Source of the DNA: JADYZU01 sp964540965
Lineage (GTDB): Bacteria > Pseudomonadota > Alphaproteobacteria > Rhodobacterales > Rhodobacteraceae
DNA: 64,000 bases
Assembly: GCA_964540965.1 (NCBI GenBank)
Contig: CAZIOT010000002.1
Span: forward strand, 186,001 to 250,000
Reading direction: 5' to 3'
Positions 1 to 11,162 of the stretch are shown piece by piece. The translations under genes and the position numbers were made by a program. Position 1 is the first letter of the stretch, and the number at the start of each line of letters is the position of its first letter. Below the pieces are notes generated by a model that did not search any database, was not told the origin of the DNA, and saw nothing but the letters and a program-made list of their open reading frames with translations.

Positions 1-408
1 GGTGATCCGTTCCCAGGGTAGCGGCTCGCCGATGACCCCGGTCGAGGAGGTGAACACCCGGCGCGGGTCGATATCCAGCGCGGCGGCGGCAGCGGTGCAG
101 ATCGCGGACACGGCCTGCGCGCCGCCACGGCCGGTAAAGGCGTTGGAATTGCCGGAATTGACCAGGATCGCGGCGCGCCCGTCCTGCGGGCCGCCGTTCT
201 TGTCCTGGCAATCCAGCACGGCGGCCGACCGCGTGGCCGACCGGGTAAAGGCGCCGGCGACCGTGGTCCCCGGCGCAAGTTCGACAAGCATCACATCGGT
301 TCGCCCCTTGTAGCGCACGCCGGCCGCCGTGGCGGCAAAGCGCACGCCCTCGATCACGGGCAGGTCGGGGAACGCGGCGGGCGCGAGGGGCGAAACCTTG
401 TGGGCCAT
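1..408 (-). CDS. argJ: Glutamate N-acetyltransferase / amino-acid acetyltransferase ArgJ (partial)
   Basis: N-terminal 136 codons only; the gene runs off the left edge. ArgJ moves the acetyl group from N-acetylornithine to glutamate in the cyclic arginine pathway. The visible part matches the family start: a segment with VRYKGRTDVMLVEL (31-44), AFTRSATRSAAV (53-64) and NSGNSNAFTG (84-93, the usual NSGNANACTG block). The self-cleavage Thr lies outside the window, so integrity cannot be judged. The ATG at 406-408 sits 5 bases after the stop of the parvulin gene, so the two are probably co-transcribed. Confidence 0.9.
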   Translation of the reverse strand, partial: MAHKVSPLAPAAFPDLPVIEGVRFAATAAGVRYKGRTDVMLVELAPGTTVAGAFTRSATRSAAVLDCQDKNGGPQDGRAAILVNSGNSNAFTGRGGAQAVSAICTAAAAALDIDPRRVFTSSTGVIGEPLPWERIT

Positions 409-413
409 CGGGA

Positions 414-1319
414 TTATTCCGCCGTCAGCAGGTCGATGGCATTGACCAAGGCCGGGTCGAACTGGCCCGGCTCGGCCCTGGTGATCGTCGCCGCGGCTTC
501 GAGATCGGAAACATGCTGTTCGATGGCGGCCGATTGCAGTTCGCCGCGGATCTGGTCGCGGACCAGATCGATCGGCGGGGCGGCCTGCGCGCGGGTTTCG
601 TTCAACCGGATGATGTGCCAGCCGAATTGCGTCTCGACCGGGCCGCCGACGGTGCCGGCTTCCATCGCCACGACGGCAGCCGAGAAGGGCTCTACCATCA
701 GGTCGGGGGTGAACCAGCCCAGATCGCCGCCATTGGCGCCCGATCCGGTATCGGTCGACAGTTCCTGCGCCAGCGCGGCGAAATCCTCGCCCGCGTTCAG
801 GCGGTCAAGCACGGCCTGCGCCTCTTCCTGCGAAGCGACCAGGATATGGGCGGCGTTGTATTCGGTCTGCGCATTCTCGGCCGAATAGGTTTCGTCATAC
901 CTGGCCTGGATCTGTTCGTCACTGACGGCAGTCTCGAGAAAGCCCTGCACCGCAAAGCCGGCCTGAAGGGTGCGCTGGTTGTTGTCCAGTTCGATCTGCA
1001 CCTGATCGGAAATGCCGTCGACCGTATCGGCCAGCACCTGCTGCTGGACAAGCTGGGTCAGCACGCCGTCGAACAGGATATCCGGCGGCAGCTGGCGATA
1101 TTGTTCGGGCAGTTGCTGGGCCGCAGAGATCAGGTGGCCGACGGTGATCTCGGTGCCGTTGACGGTGGCAAGGACGGTGTCGCGCCCGGCCTCCTCATAA
1201 GCGGGGGCCGCCTCCTCGGTCGTGGTCTCGGTGGCGGCTTCCTCGGTCGCCTCCTGCGCCAGCGCCGGCATGGCCAGCGCCCAGATCGCCGTCGAGGCAA
1301 GCATGAGTTGTTTCAGCAT
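414..1319 (-). CDS. Exported parvulin-type peptidyl-prolyl isomerase
   Basis: 301 residues. Residues 1-21 form a signal peptide ending in ALA, followed by an acidic Glu/Thr-rich linker (23-45). A SurA/PrsA-like N-terminal helical region precedes a parvulin (PpiC) domain at about 152-242, recognised from AAHILV, GGDLGWF and FGWHIIRL. Expected role: folding of secreted proteins in the periplasm. I chose the ATG at 1319 because the signal peptide begins there; an upstream in-frame start would add 15 unlikely residues. It is divergent from secA and just upstream of argJ. The family is clear; whether it is the SurA equivalent is not. Confidence 0.88.
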   Translation of the reverse strand: MLKQLMLASTAIWALAMPALAQEATEEAATETTTEEAAPAYEEAGRDTVLATVNGTEITVGHLISAAQQLPEQYRQLPPDILFDGVLTQLVQQQVLADTVDGISDQVQIELDNNQRTLQAGFAVQGFLETAVSDEQIQARYDETYSAENAQTEYNAAHILVASQEEAQAVLDRLNAGEDFAALAQELSTDTGSGANGGDLGWFTPDLMVEPFSAAVVAMEAGTVGGPVETQFGWHIIRLNETRAQAAPPIDLVRDQIRGELQSAAIEQHVSDLEAAATITRAEPGQFDPALVNAIDLLTAE

Positions 1320-1493
1320 CCAGACATTCCCTTGAAGTGCGGGCCGGGTGGCCCACGTTGACACTGTTGCAGCCGCCCCTTACATCGCGCAATGCCTTGG
1401 GGGGCCGCTTTCGGCGCCCTGTTTATGACGCGGCTCCGGGGGCCACAAGCGACCTCCTCGCACTTTGCCGTCAAAGAACCGGAGGATCGGTTG

Positions 1494-4235
<2,742 letters not shown>

Positions 4236-4316
4236 CCCCGCGTCAGCCTTGCCGCTTGGCCTGATCCCGTCCGCTTGCTAACAAGGGCCAGAGCCGCCCC
4301 GGAGACCTGTCCGCCC

Positions 4317-5339
4317 GTGAGCCTGCCGCCCAAACGCCCGCTGACCCTGCGCGATGTGTCCGAAGCCTCGGGCGTGTCCGAGATGACCGTAAGCCGTGTC
4401 CTGCGTGGCAAGGGCGATGTGAGCGAGGCGACCCGCCTGCGCGTGCAGGAGGCGGCCCGCACCCTGGGCTATGTCCCGAACCGCATCGCCGGCGCCCTTG
4501 CCTCGCAAAGGGTCAATCTTGTCGGCGTGGTGATCCCCAGCCTTGGCAACATGGTGTTCCCCGAGGTCCTGGCCGGGATTTCGGAAACGCTGGACGGCAC
4601 CGGGCTGCAACCTGTGGTCGGCGTCACCGACTATCTTCCCGAAAAGGAAGAACAGGTCCTGTTCGAGATGCTGTCCTGGCGGCCCTCGGGCCTGATCATC
4701 GCCGGGTTGGAACATTCCGAGGCGAGCCGCGCCATGCTGGCCCGCGCCGGGATTCCGGTGGTCGAGATCATGGATGTCGACGGCGATCCGGTCGATGACT
4801 GCGTCGGCATCAGCCACCGCCGCGCCGGCCGCCAGATGGCCGAGGCGATCCTGGCCGAAGGCTATCGCCGGATCGGATTCATCGGCACCAAGATGCCGCT
4901 GGACCACCGGGCGCGGAAGCGGTTCGAAGGGTTCACCCGCACGCTGGCCAAGGCCGGGGTCGAGATCGCCGACCGCGAATTCTATTCCGGCGGATCGGCG
5001 CTGCTGAAGGGCCGCGAGATGACCGCGGCGATCCTGTCACGCTCGCCAGATCTGGATTTCCTTTATTATTCCAATGACATGATCGGCGCCGGCGGGTTGT
5101 TGTGGCTGCTGGCGCAGGGAAAAAGGATACCGCAGGACATCGGCCTTGCCGGGTTCAACGGGGTGGAACTGCTTGAGGGTCTGCCGCTGCGGCTTGCCAC
5201 GATGGACGCCTGCCGGCGCGAGGCCGGCGCGCGTGCCGCCGGCATCATCGCCGCCCGCCACGCCGACCCGGCGATCGAAGGCGGCCAGCGCATCGAACTG
5301 ACGCCGACGCTGCAATACGGCGATACGTTGCGGCGGTAA
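4317..5339 (+). CDS. LacI-family transcriptional regulator, GntR (gluconate repressor) type
   Basis: 340 residues from the GTG at 4317. An N-terminal LacI helix-turn-helix occupies about 10-29 (RDVSEASGVSEMTVSRVL), followed by the hinge region with YVPNRIAGALASQR and a periplasmic-binding-protein-like effector domain. The order of motifs (IPSLGNMVFPEVLAGI, EMLSWRPSGLI, AGIPVVEIMD) resembles the E. coli gluconate repressor GntR more than LacI or PurR; that is my comparison from memory. No sugar-catabolic gene lies next to it, so the target is unknown. The GTG start is preferred because upstream residues do not resemble the family; the possible ribosome site GGAGA at 4301-4305 is only fair. Confidence 0.85.
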   Translation: MSLPPKRPLTLRDVSEASGVSEMTVSRVLRGKGDVSEATRLRVQEAARTLGYVPNRIAGALASQRVNLVGVVIPSLGNMVFPEVLAGISETLDGTGLQPVVGVTDYLPEKEEQVLFEMLSWRPSGLIIAGLEHSEASRAMLARAGIPVVEIMDVDGDPVDDCVGISHRRAGRQMAEAILAEGYRRIGFIGTKMPLDHRARKRFEGFTRTLAKAGVEIADREFYSGGSALLKGREMTAAILSRSPDLDFLYYSNDMIGAGGLLWLLAQGKRIPQDIGLAGFNGVELLEGLPLRLATMDACRREAGARAAGIIAARHADPAIEGGQRIELTPTLQYGDTLRR

Positions 5340-5345
5340 GGGGGC

Positions 5346-5470
5346 GGTGGGCGATTGCCCACCCTACGCGGTCACGCCCGTAGGGTGGGGGATACCCCAC
5401 CGCACCGCCGGGCAGTGGTGGGCGATTGCCCACCCTACCCCGGTCACGGGGGGATACCCCACCGCACCCT
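5346..5470. repeat. Tandem array of four palindromic intergenic repeat units
   Basis: Two kinds of hairpin alternate. Unit type 1 is GTGGGC-GATT-GCCCAC (at about 5347-5362 and 5418-5433). Type 2 is GTGGGG-GATA-CCCCAC (at about 5385-5400 and 5447-5462). The whole pair is repeated with a 71-base period; the second copy is shortened by about ten bases. The outer flank GTAGG/CCTAC links it to the single copies near 19.35, 31.10, 31.77, 45.93 and 46.66 kb. It starts 6 bases after the LacI-family stop and fills most of the gap to the next, convergent gene. Confidence 0.85.
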
Positions 5471-5490
5471 CACCGCCAGTCTGCGTATCC

Positions 5491-6489
5491 CTACGCGCCA
5501 AAGAACGTGCGGGAAAAGATCGTCATGATCTCGCCCCAGCCGCGCACCACCTCGAGCGGGAGGCCGGTGCCAAGGAGCTTGCCCTCGACCGTGACGTTTT
5601 CATAGACGCCCTCGGTCTGCCGGCCGGAATTGGTCAGCATCAGCGTGCCGGTGATGCCGTCGATGGCGGCAAAGGGGTCGGCCGCGGCAAAGGGGTCGCC
5701 GCCGCCCGCGCCGGGCAGGACAAGGTTGATGACATATTCCTGCTGATGCGCGCTGCCCGCGGCGGCATCGACCAGCGGCATATTGCCTTCAAGCCGATAG
5801 CTGTCGTCGCCGCAACGCACGTCAAGTTCGACCTGCCAGGCATTGTTGGCATAGGCAAAGATCGCGTCGCCGGTCCAGGAACAGCTTTCGCTCGACTGCT
5901 GGCCGACATGGGGGATGGTGAAATTCTCGAAGCGGATCGAATCGATCTCGGTCGAGAAATCCACCGCTTCGGTGCCGGTCGATGCCTCGCGCAGGTTCTC
6001 GATCAGGCGGGCGCCCAGGGCCTGGGCCGAGGCCGAGGGGTTTTCCGGCATCATCACCAGATGGCCGCCAAAGCTGTCGCTCGACGCCCCGGCAGCGCCG
6101 GCGCGCAGGTAATCGGCGGCGATGGTCGAGGCGTCGGTATAGCCGTCCTCGCCCGCCTGGATGGTGAAGCCGCCGGAATAGGCGATGCGCGGCAGCGTCT
6201 GCGCCGGATTGTTGGGGTTCTTGATCAGGCCGTTGCCCGCGACCGAGCAGGCTTCGTCGATGCGCGACAGCCCCAGCCAGGCGCTGGCGCCGGCCGAGCA
6301 TTCGACCTCGAATGTGGTGGTGCCGCTGCGGTCGTCGATCATGCCGCTGAACGTGTCGCGCCGGTCGCTGTCGAACAGCGAGGGCTGGCTGGCGGTCAGG
6401 CGCAGGTCAACCGTCTCGGTCCCCTCCTGCGCGGTGGCGCCGGTGGCAAGAAGGATGACGGCAAGGGCGGGCAAGGCGGGTCTGGTCAT
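5491..6489 (-). CDS. Exported protein of unknown function
   Basis: 332 residues with a signal peptide (1-20, ending ATAQ). I recognise no catalytic motif. The mature part has a few cysteines (for example ECSAG, DEACSV, ESCSW, VRCGDD) that could form disulfides, and a region rich in Gly, Ala and Asp-Pro near 255-275 (GAGGGDPFAAADPFAA). The look is of a soluble periplasmic beta-rich protein. It is convergent with the LacI-family gene across the repeat array and lies about 90 bases downstream of alkB on the same strand. Confidence 0.7.
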   Translation of the reverse strand: MTRPALPALAVILLATGATAQEGTETVDLRLTASQPSLFDSDRRDTFSGMIDDRSGTTTFEVECSAGASAWLGLSRIDEACSVAGNGLIKNPNNPAQTLPRIAYSGGFTIQAGEDGYTDASTIAADYLRAGAAGASSDSFGGHLVMMPENPSASAQALGARLIENLREASTGTEAVDFSTEIDSIRFENFTIPHVGQQSSESCSWTGDAIFAYANNAWQVELDVRCGDDSYRLEGNMPLVDAAAGSAHQQEYVINLVLPGAGGGDPFAAADPFAAIDGITGTLMLTNSGRQTEGVYENVTVEGKLLGTGLPLEVVRGWGEIMTIFSRTFFGA

Positions 6490-6579
6490 GGAATCCTCGT
6501 CAATCAGGGTATCGAAATACTGCTTGGACGGACAAAGCCGCGCCCCGATCCTATCGCAAGCCGTGCCGGAAAGCGAGCG

Positions 6580-7722
6580 TCAGCCAGCGCCGCGCGGCAG
6601 CGGAAATTCGCCGCGGTTGTAAGGGCCCCAATCGGCGATGTCGGGATAGAACCGCTTGCGCCAGGCGCGCACCCGCGGATTCATCCGCCGCCGCCACAGC
6701 GGGGGCACCATCGCCGCCGCCGCCATCATCGGATAGCCGAGGGGCAATTGCGGCGCCGCGTCCTCGTCATAGGTCTGCAAGAGCGGGAAACGGCGGTCGG
6801 GCTTGTAATGGTGGTCCGAGTGGCGCTGCAGGTTGATGAGCAGCCAGTTCGACGCCATATGCGCCGAGTTCCACGAATGATGCGGCATCACATGTTCATA
6901 GCGGCCCTCGCCGATATGGCGGCGGGTCAGGCCGTAATGCTCGACGTAATTGGTCAGCTCGAGCTGCCAGATGGCGATGAAGGCCTGCCACAGGAACAGC
7001 GCAAGGCCCGCCCAGCCGCCAAAAGCGACGGCCAGCGCCAGCGCGGCCAGTTGCAGCGCGCCATAGCGCCAGAACGGGTTTTCCCGGCTGGCCATGGTCA
7101 GCCCCTTGCGCGCCAGCATCGCCTTTTCCGCGCGCCATGCCGAACGCGGGCATTCCACCAGAACCCGGAAAAAGAAGTGGTGGAAGCCTTCGTTGTAGCG
7201 CGCCGTCACCGCATCACGCCTGGTGCCGACATGGACATGATGCACCCGCAGGTGTTCGGACCGGAAATGCGAATACAAGACGACCGCCAGCAGCAGGTCG
7301 CCCAGCCAGCGTTCCAGCCGCGTCTTCTGGTGCAAAAGCTCGTGCGCATAGACGATCCCGACCGCGCCCGAGATCACGCCAAGGCCAAAGAACAGCACGA
7401 TCCGTTCCCAAAGCGCCAGGATGTCGTGGTGGGTGACGTGCCAGATCATCCAGTAAAGCAGCACCGACTGGATCGGGAACCACATCAGGGTGATGAGCCG
7501 ATACCAGAACAGGTCCTCGACCGGGGTCTCGGTATCGGCGTTCCGGGTGTTCAGACCGGCGATAAGGTCGAGAATGTCGAACAAGAGCCAGCCAAACGCC
7601 GGCAGCAGGAACACGGTCCAGCCGCCGTAAAGCGTGCCGATGATGGCCAGCGGCACGGTCAGAAGCGACATCCAGAACGGCAGGGCGTTGCGGAACAGGG
7701 CGACTTCGCTGCGCGGGATCAT
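6580..7722 (-). CDS. alkB: Alkane 1-monooxygenase (AlkB-type membrane di-iron hydroxylase)
   Basis: 380 residues, the usual AlkB size. Oxidises medium-chain alkanes to 1-alkanols in the inner membrane using rubredoxin as electron donor. All histidine boxes are present: HELLHQ (127-132), EHLRVHHVHVGTRRD (156-170), the AlkB-specific NYVEHYGL (258-265) and LQRHSDHHY (298-306), set among six or so hydrophobic segments. Its ATG overlaps the mutY stop by four bases (ATGA), so it is translated downstream of a DNA-repair gene. No rubredoxin, rubredoxin reductase or alkane regulator is within the window. Confidence 0.93.
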   Translation of the reverse strand: MIPRSEVALFRNALPFWMSLLTVPLAIIGTLYGGWTVFLLPAFGWLLFDILDLIAGLNTRNADTETPVEDLFWYRLITLMWFPIQSVLLYWMIWHVTHHDILALWERIVLFFGLGVISGAVGIVYAHELLHQKTRLERWLGDLLLAVVLYSHFRSEHLRVHHVHVGTRRDAVTARYNEGFHHFFFRVLVECPRSAWRAEKAMLARKGLTMASRENPFWRYGALQLAALALAVAFGGWAGLALFLWQAFIAIWQLELTNYVEHYGLTRRHIGEGRYEHVMPHHSWNSAHMASNWLLINLQRHSDHHYKPDRRFPLLQTYDEDAAPQLPLGYPMMAAAAMVPPLWRRRMNPRVRAWRKRFYPDIADWGPYNRGEFPLPRGAG

Positions 7723-8834
7723 GCGCGGGACTCCGGTGGTCCGGGGGGTGCAAAGGGTGCGGGGTCGGCCGCCGCGGCCGCCGTCCTGGCAATGTCCCAG
7801 ACCTTGCGCATCACTGTAGGCAGCGAAGCCGGCCTGAACAGGGCAAAATCAAGGAAACTGCCGCGCTGCGGCACTGTGTCCTGCGGCAGGTCGGCGGTCA
7901 GGACGGCAAGGCGAAGGTGGAAATGGGTGAAGGTGTGGCGTGCCTCGGCCCCGGCGGGCCGCCAGTCGCCGGCGGCGGGCGGGGCGGGGTCGGGGTCGGC
8001 GGTCCAGTCCGACCCCGGCCAGCCCAGCATCCCGCCCAAAAGGCCGCGCGGCGGCCGGGTCTCCAGCAGCACCGCGCCATCCGCCCGCCGCCCGACATAG
8101 GCAAGGCCAAGGCGGACCGGCTTGTCCGGCTTGGGCGTCTTGCGCGGCAGCAGGGCTGCGGTGCCGCGGGCACGGGCCAGGCAGGGCGTGCGCCACGGGC
8201 AGATGCCGCAGGCCGGGTTGCGCGGCGTGCAGATCGTCGCCCCCAGATCCATCACCGCCTGCGCGTAATCGCCGGGCCGGTCGCGCGGGGTCAGTTCGGC
8301 GGCCCGCGCTGTCAGTTCGGCCTTGGCCGCCGGCAGCGGGGTGTGAATGTCGTGAAGCCGCGCCATCACCCGTTCGACATTTCCGTCGACGACGGTTGCA
8401 GGTTCGTCAAAGGCGATGGCCGCGATGGCGGCGGCGGTATAGGGTCCGATCCCCGGAAGGGCCATCAGCCCGTCGCGGCTGGCGGGAAACACCCCGTCAT
8501 GACCGCCCACCACAGCCCGCGCGCAAGCCAAAAGGTTGCGGGCGCGGGCATAGTAGCCAAGCCCCGCCCATTCGGCCATCACCGCCGCGTCCTCGGCCGC
8601 GGCAAGGGCGCCGACATCGGGCCAGAGATCGGTGAAGCGGCGGAAATAGTCGCGCACCGCGGCAACGGTGGTCTGTTGCAGCATCACCTCGGAAAGCCAG
8701 ACGCGGTAGGGATCCGGCCGCAGCTCCGACCCCGGCGGCACGCGCCACGGCAGGACGCGGGCGTTGCGGTCATACCAGTCCAGCAGATCCGCCGACAAAT
8801 CCCCAGCCTTCTGCACCGTTTTCGCTGTCCCCAT
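7719..8834 (-). CDS. mutY: Adenine DNA glycosylase MutY
   Basis: 371 residues. Removes adenine mispaired with 8-oxoguanine. The catalytic Glu is E49 in SEVMLQQT, the helix-hairpin-helix is LPGIGPYTAAAI (126-137) and the Asp is D150. The [4Fe-4S] ligands C202, C209, C212 and C218 keep the C-X6-C-X2-C-X5-C spacing. The C-terminal Nudix-like domain (about 240-350) reads the opposite base. The ATG at 8834 is the first that fits the family; the frame stays open upstream. It is divergent from the DUF721 gene by 40 bases, so their promoters must overlap. Confidence 0.95.
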   Translation of the reverse strand: MGTAKTVQKAGDLSADLLDWYDRNARVLPWRVPPGSELRPDPYRVWLSEVMLQQTTVAAVRDYFRRFTDLWPDVGALAAAEDAAVMAEWAGLGYYARARNLLACARAVVGGHDGVFPASRDGLMALPGIGPYTAAAIAAIAFDEPATVVDGNVERVMARLHDIHTPLPAAKAELTARAAELTPRDRPGDYAQAVMDLGATICTPRNPACGICPWRTPCLARARGTAALLPRKTPKPDKPVRLGLAYVGRRADGAVLLETRPPRGLLGGMLGWPGSDWTADPDPAPPAAGDWRPAGAEARHTFTHFHLRLAVLTADLPQDTVPQRGSFLDFALFRPASLPTVMRKVWDIARTAAAAADPAPFAPPGPPESRA

Positions 8835-8874
8835 GGCTTTCCGGCCGCTGCCCGGCCCGCTAGCATAGAGCGTG

Positions 8875-9384
8875 ATGAGCAAAGCACCAGAGATCCGCCG
8901 CGGCAGCGGCTTTACCCCCGCGGCGCGCCTGCTGCAGGCCCGCATCCGCGCGGCCGGGGAAAAGCGCGGCTTTGCCGTGTCGCGCCTGCTGACCCATTGG
9001 GAGGAAATCGTCGGCCCGCAGATCGCCGCCGCCTGTCGCCCGGTCGAGGTGAAATATGGCCGCGAGGGCATGGGGGCGGCGCTGACGCTGCTGGTCTCGG
9101 GTCCGCTCGCGCCGATGGTCGAGATGCAGAAGGCCCAGATCCTTGACCGGGTGAACGCCTGCTATGGCTATCGCGCCATTGCCCGGTTGCGCCTGACCCA
9201 GACCTCTGCCACCGGCTTTGCGCCCGCCGGCGCCGGTTTTGCCGAGTCGCCGACCGCTTTCGCTCCGGCGCCCAGGGCGGCCGATCCCCGTGCAGAAGAG
9301 GCGGCCGAAGGCATCGCGGACACGGAATTGCGACTTGCGCTTGCCGCGCTTGCCGCCAATGTGCTGGGCAAAAGGAAACCCTGA
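8875..9384 (+). CDS. DUF721 (DciA-like) protein
   Basis: 169 residues. The N-terminal half (about 25-105) has the DUF721 pattern: SRLLTHWEEIVGPQIAA followed by a short beta core LTLLVSGPLAPMVEMQK and RVNACYGYRAIARLRL. In many bacteria members of this family (DciA) help load the replicative helicase; that role is inferred here. The C-terminal 60 residues are Ala/Pro-rich and end in an amphipathic helix ELRLALAALAANVL. A GTG three bases upstream (8872) is an alternative start. It is followed after 3 bases by the DsbA-like gene. Confidence 0.8.
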   Translation: MSKAPEIRRGSGFTPAARLLQARIRAAGEKRGFAVSRLLTHWEEIVGPQIAAACRPVEVKYGREGMGAALTLLVSGPLAPMVEMQKAQILDRVNACYGYRAIARLRLTQTSATGFAPAGAGFAESPTAFAPAPRAADPRAEEAAEGIADTELRLALAALAANVLGKRKP

Positions 9385-9387
9385 CGG

Positions 9388-10056
9388 ATGGACCCAAGGA
9401 TGTTGCACCACTTCGGCATGACGGCGCTGGCCGGTATTCTTGCGCTTGGCGCCTGGGGCATGGCGCCCGGTGTCGCTTTGGCCCAGGACGCCACCGCGAC
9501 CGAGGCCGCGCCCGCGATCGACATCTCGACCGTCCCCGACATGGTGCTGGGGGCCGCGGATGCGCCGGTGACGCTGATCGAATACGGCAGCTTTACCTGC
9601 CCGCATTGCGCCAGCTTCCACGCCAACCAGTTCCAGAGCCTCAAGACCGATTACATCGACACCGGCAAGGTGCGCTTCATCTTCCGCGAGGTGTATTTCG
9701 ACCGTTTCGGCCTTTGGGCCTCGATGATCGCGCGCTGTGGCGGCGACCTGCGGTTCTTCGGCATCCACGACCTGCTTTATGAACAGCAGTCCGAATGGAT
9801 CGCCGGTGGGCAGGATCCGCAACTGATCGTCGACAACCTGCGCACGCTGGGCATCTCGGCCGGGCTGACGGCGGAACAGGTCGATGCCTGCATGCAGGAC
9901 GAGGCGATGGCCCAGACCCTTGTCGCCTGGTTCGAACACAATGTCACCGAGGACGGGGTGAACGCGACGCCGACGCTGTTCATTGACGGGACCATGTATT
10001 CCAACATGTCCTACGAAGAACTGCAGCCGCTGATCGAAGCCGCGCTGGCGGACTGA
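9388..10056 (+). CDS. Periplasmic DsbA-family thiol:disulfide oxidoreductase
   Basis: 222 residues. A signal peptide (to about 32, ending ALAQ) precedes a thioredoxin fold with the redox motif CPHC at 71-74 and the cis-Pro loop ATPTLF near 193-198. CPHC is the classical DsbA dipeptide, so oxidation of cell-envelope thiols is likely, although other family members act as isomerases or BdbD-like donors. Two further cysteines (RCGG near 117 and DACMQ near 171) lie in the helical insertion. It is in an apparent operon with the DUF721 gene (3-base gap) and the CaiB gene (2-base gap). Confidence 0.88.
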   Translation: MDPRMLHHFGMTALAGILALGAWGMAPGVALAQDATATEAAPAIDISTVPDMVLGAADAPVTLIEYGSFTCPHCASFHANQFQSLKTDYIDTGKVRFIFREVYFDRFGLWASMIARCGGDLRFFGIHDLLYEQQSEWIAGGQDPQLIVDNLRTLGISAGLTAEQVDACMQDEAMAQTLVAWFEHNVTEDGVNATPTLFIDGTMYSNMSYEELQPLIEAALAD

Positions 10057-10058
10057 GC

Positions 10059-11162
10059 ATGGCGGCGCCTCTGGCCGGGCTGCGGGTCATCGAGCTTGCC
10101 CGTATCCTGGCCGGTCCCTGGTGCGGCCAGATGCTTGCCGATCTGGGGGCCGATGTCGTCAAGGTCGAAAGCCCGGCGGGTGACGATACCCGCGGCTGGG
10201 GGCCGCCGTTCATCGACCATGACGGCGACCGCTCGGCTGCCTATTACCACTCCTGCAACCGCGGCAAGACCGCGATCGCCGTCGATTTCACCACCTCCGA
10301 GGGCCAGGCGCAGGTGCGCGACCTGATCCGCGGCGCCGATGTGGTGATCGAGAATTTCAAGGTCGGCGGCCTTGCCAAATACCATCTGGACTATGCCAGC
10401 CTGGCCGCGCTGAACCCCCGGCTGATCTATTGCTCGATCACCGGCTTTGGCCAGACCGGCCCCTATGCCGCGCGCGCCGGATACGATTACATCATCCAGG
10501 GCATGGCCGGGCTGATGTCGGTGACCGGCGAACCCGACCGCCAACCGCAGAAGGCGGGCGTGGCGGTGGTCGATCTGTTCACCGGCATCTATGCCTCGAC
10601 CGCGATCCTTGCCGCGCTGCACCAGCGGCAGGCGACCGGACGCGGCCAGCAGATCGACATGGCGCTGATGGATGTCGCCGTCGCGGTGATGGCCAATCAG
10701 GCGCTGAACTACCTTTCCACCGGGAAGGTGCCGCAGCGGCTGGGCAATGCCCATCCCAATATCGTGCCCTATCAGGTGATGGATTGCAGCGACGGTTTCG
10801 CCATCATCGCGGTCGGCAACGACGGCCAGTTCCGCAAGTTCTGCGCCCTCCTGGGGGTGGCGGCCCTGGCCGACCATCCCGATTACCGGACCAACCCCGA
10901 CCGGCTGGCGCATCGCGAGGCGCTGATCGGCCTGCTGATGCCGCTGACCCGCAACCGGACGCGTGCGGAGCTTCTGGCGGCGTGCGAGGCGGCGGGGGTG
11001 CCGGCCGGGCCGATCAACGACTTGGCCGATGTCTTTGCCGATCCGCAGGTCATCGCCCGCGGCCTGCGCATCGACCCCGAGGGCGTGCCGGGCGTCAGGA
11101 CGCCGATCCTGTTCTCGGACGCCGAGCTGGTGCTTGACCGCGCGTCGCCCCGGCGCGGCTGA
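10059..11162 (+). CDS. CaiB/BaiF-type (class III) CoA transferase
   Basis: 367 residues. The class III CoA-transferase fold is shown by LAGLRVIELARILAGPWCGQ at the start, ADVVKVESPAGDDTR, NRGKTAIAVDF and the catalytic Asp, D172 (VAVVDLFTGIYAS), which forms the acyl anhydride. The acyl substrate cannot be read from sequence. The gene starts 2 bases after the DsbA-like stop and ends with no gap against the stop of the convergent N-formylglutamate amidohydrolase gene. There is no obvious acyl-CoA partner nearby. Confidence 0.9.
   Translation: MAAPLAGLRVIELARILAGPWCGQMLADLGADVVKVESPAGDDTRGWGPPFIDHDGDRSAAYYHSCNRGKTAIAVDFTTSEGQAQVRDLIRGADVVIENFKVGGLAKYHLDYASLAALNPRLIYCSITGFGQTGPYAARAGYDYIIQGMAGLMSVTGEPDRQPQKAGVAVVDLFTGIYASTAILAALHQRQATGRGQQIDMALMDVAVAVMANQALNYLSTGKVPQRLGNAHPNIVPYQVMDCSDGFAIIAVGNDGQFRKFCALLGVAALADHPDYRTNPDRLAHREALIGLLMPLTRNRTRAELLAACEAAGVPAGPINDLADVFADPQVIARGLRIDPEGVPGVRTPILFSDAELVLDRASPRRG

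Noticed and set aside
5347..8100. A 917-codon plus-strand frame opposite alkB and mutY
   Set aside because: It begins inside the palindromic repeat array and is the complement of genes with clear active sites.
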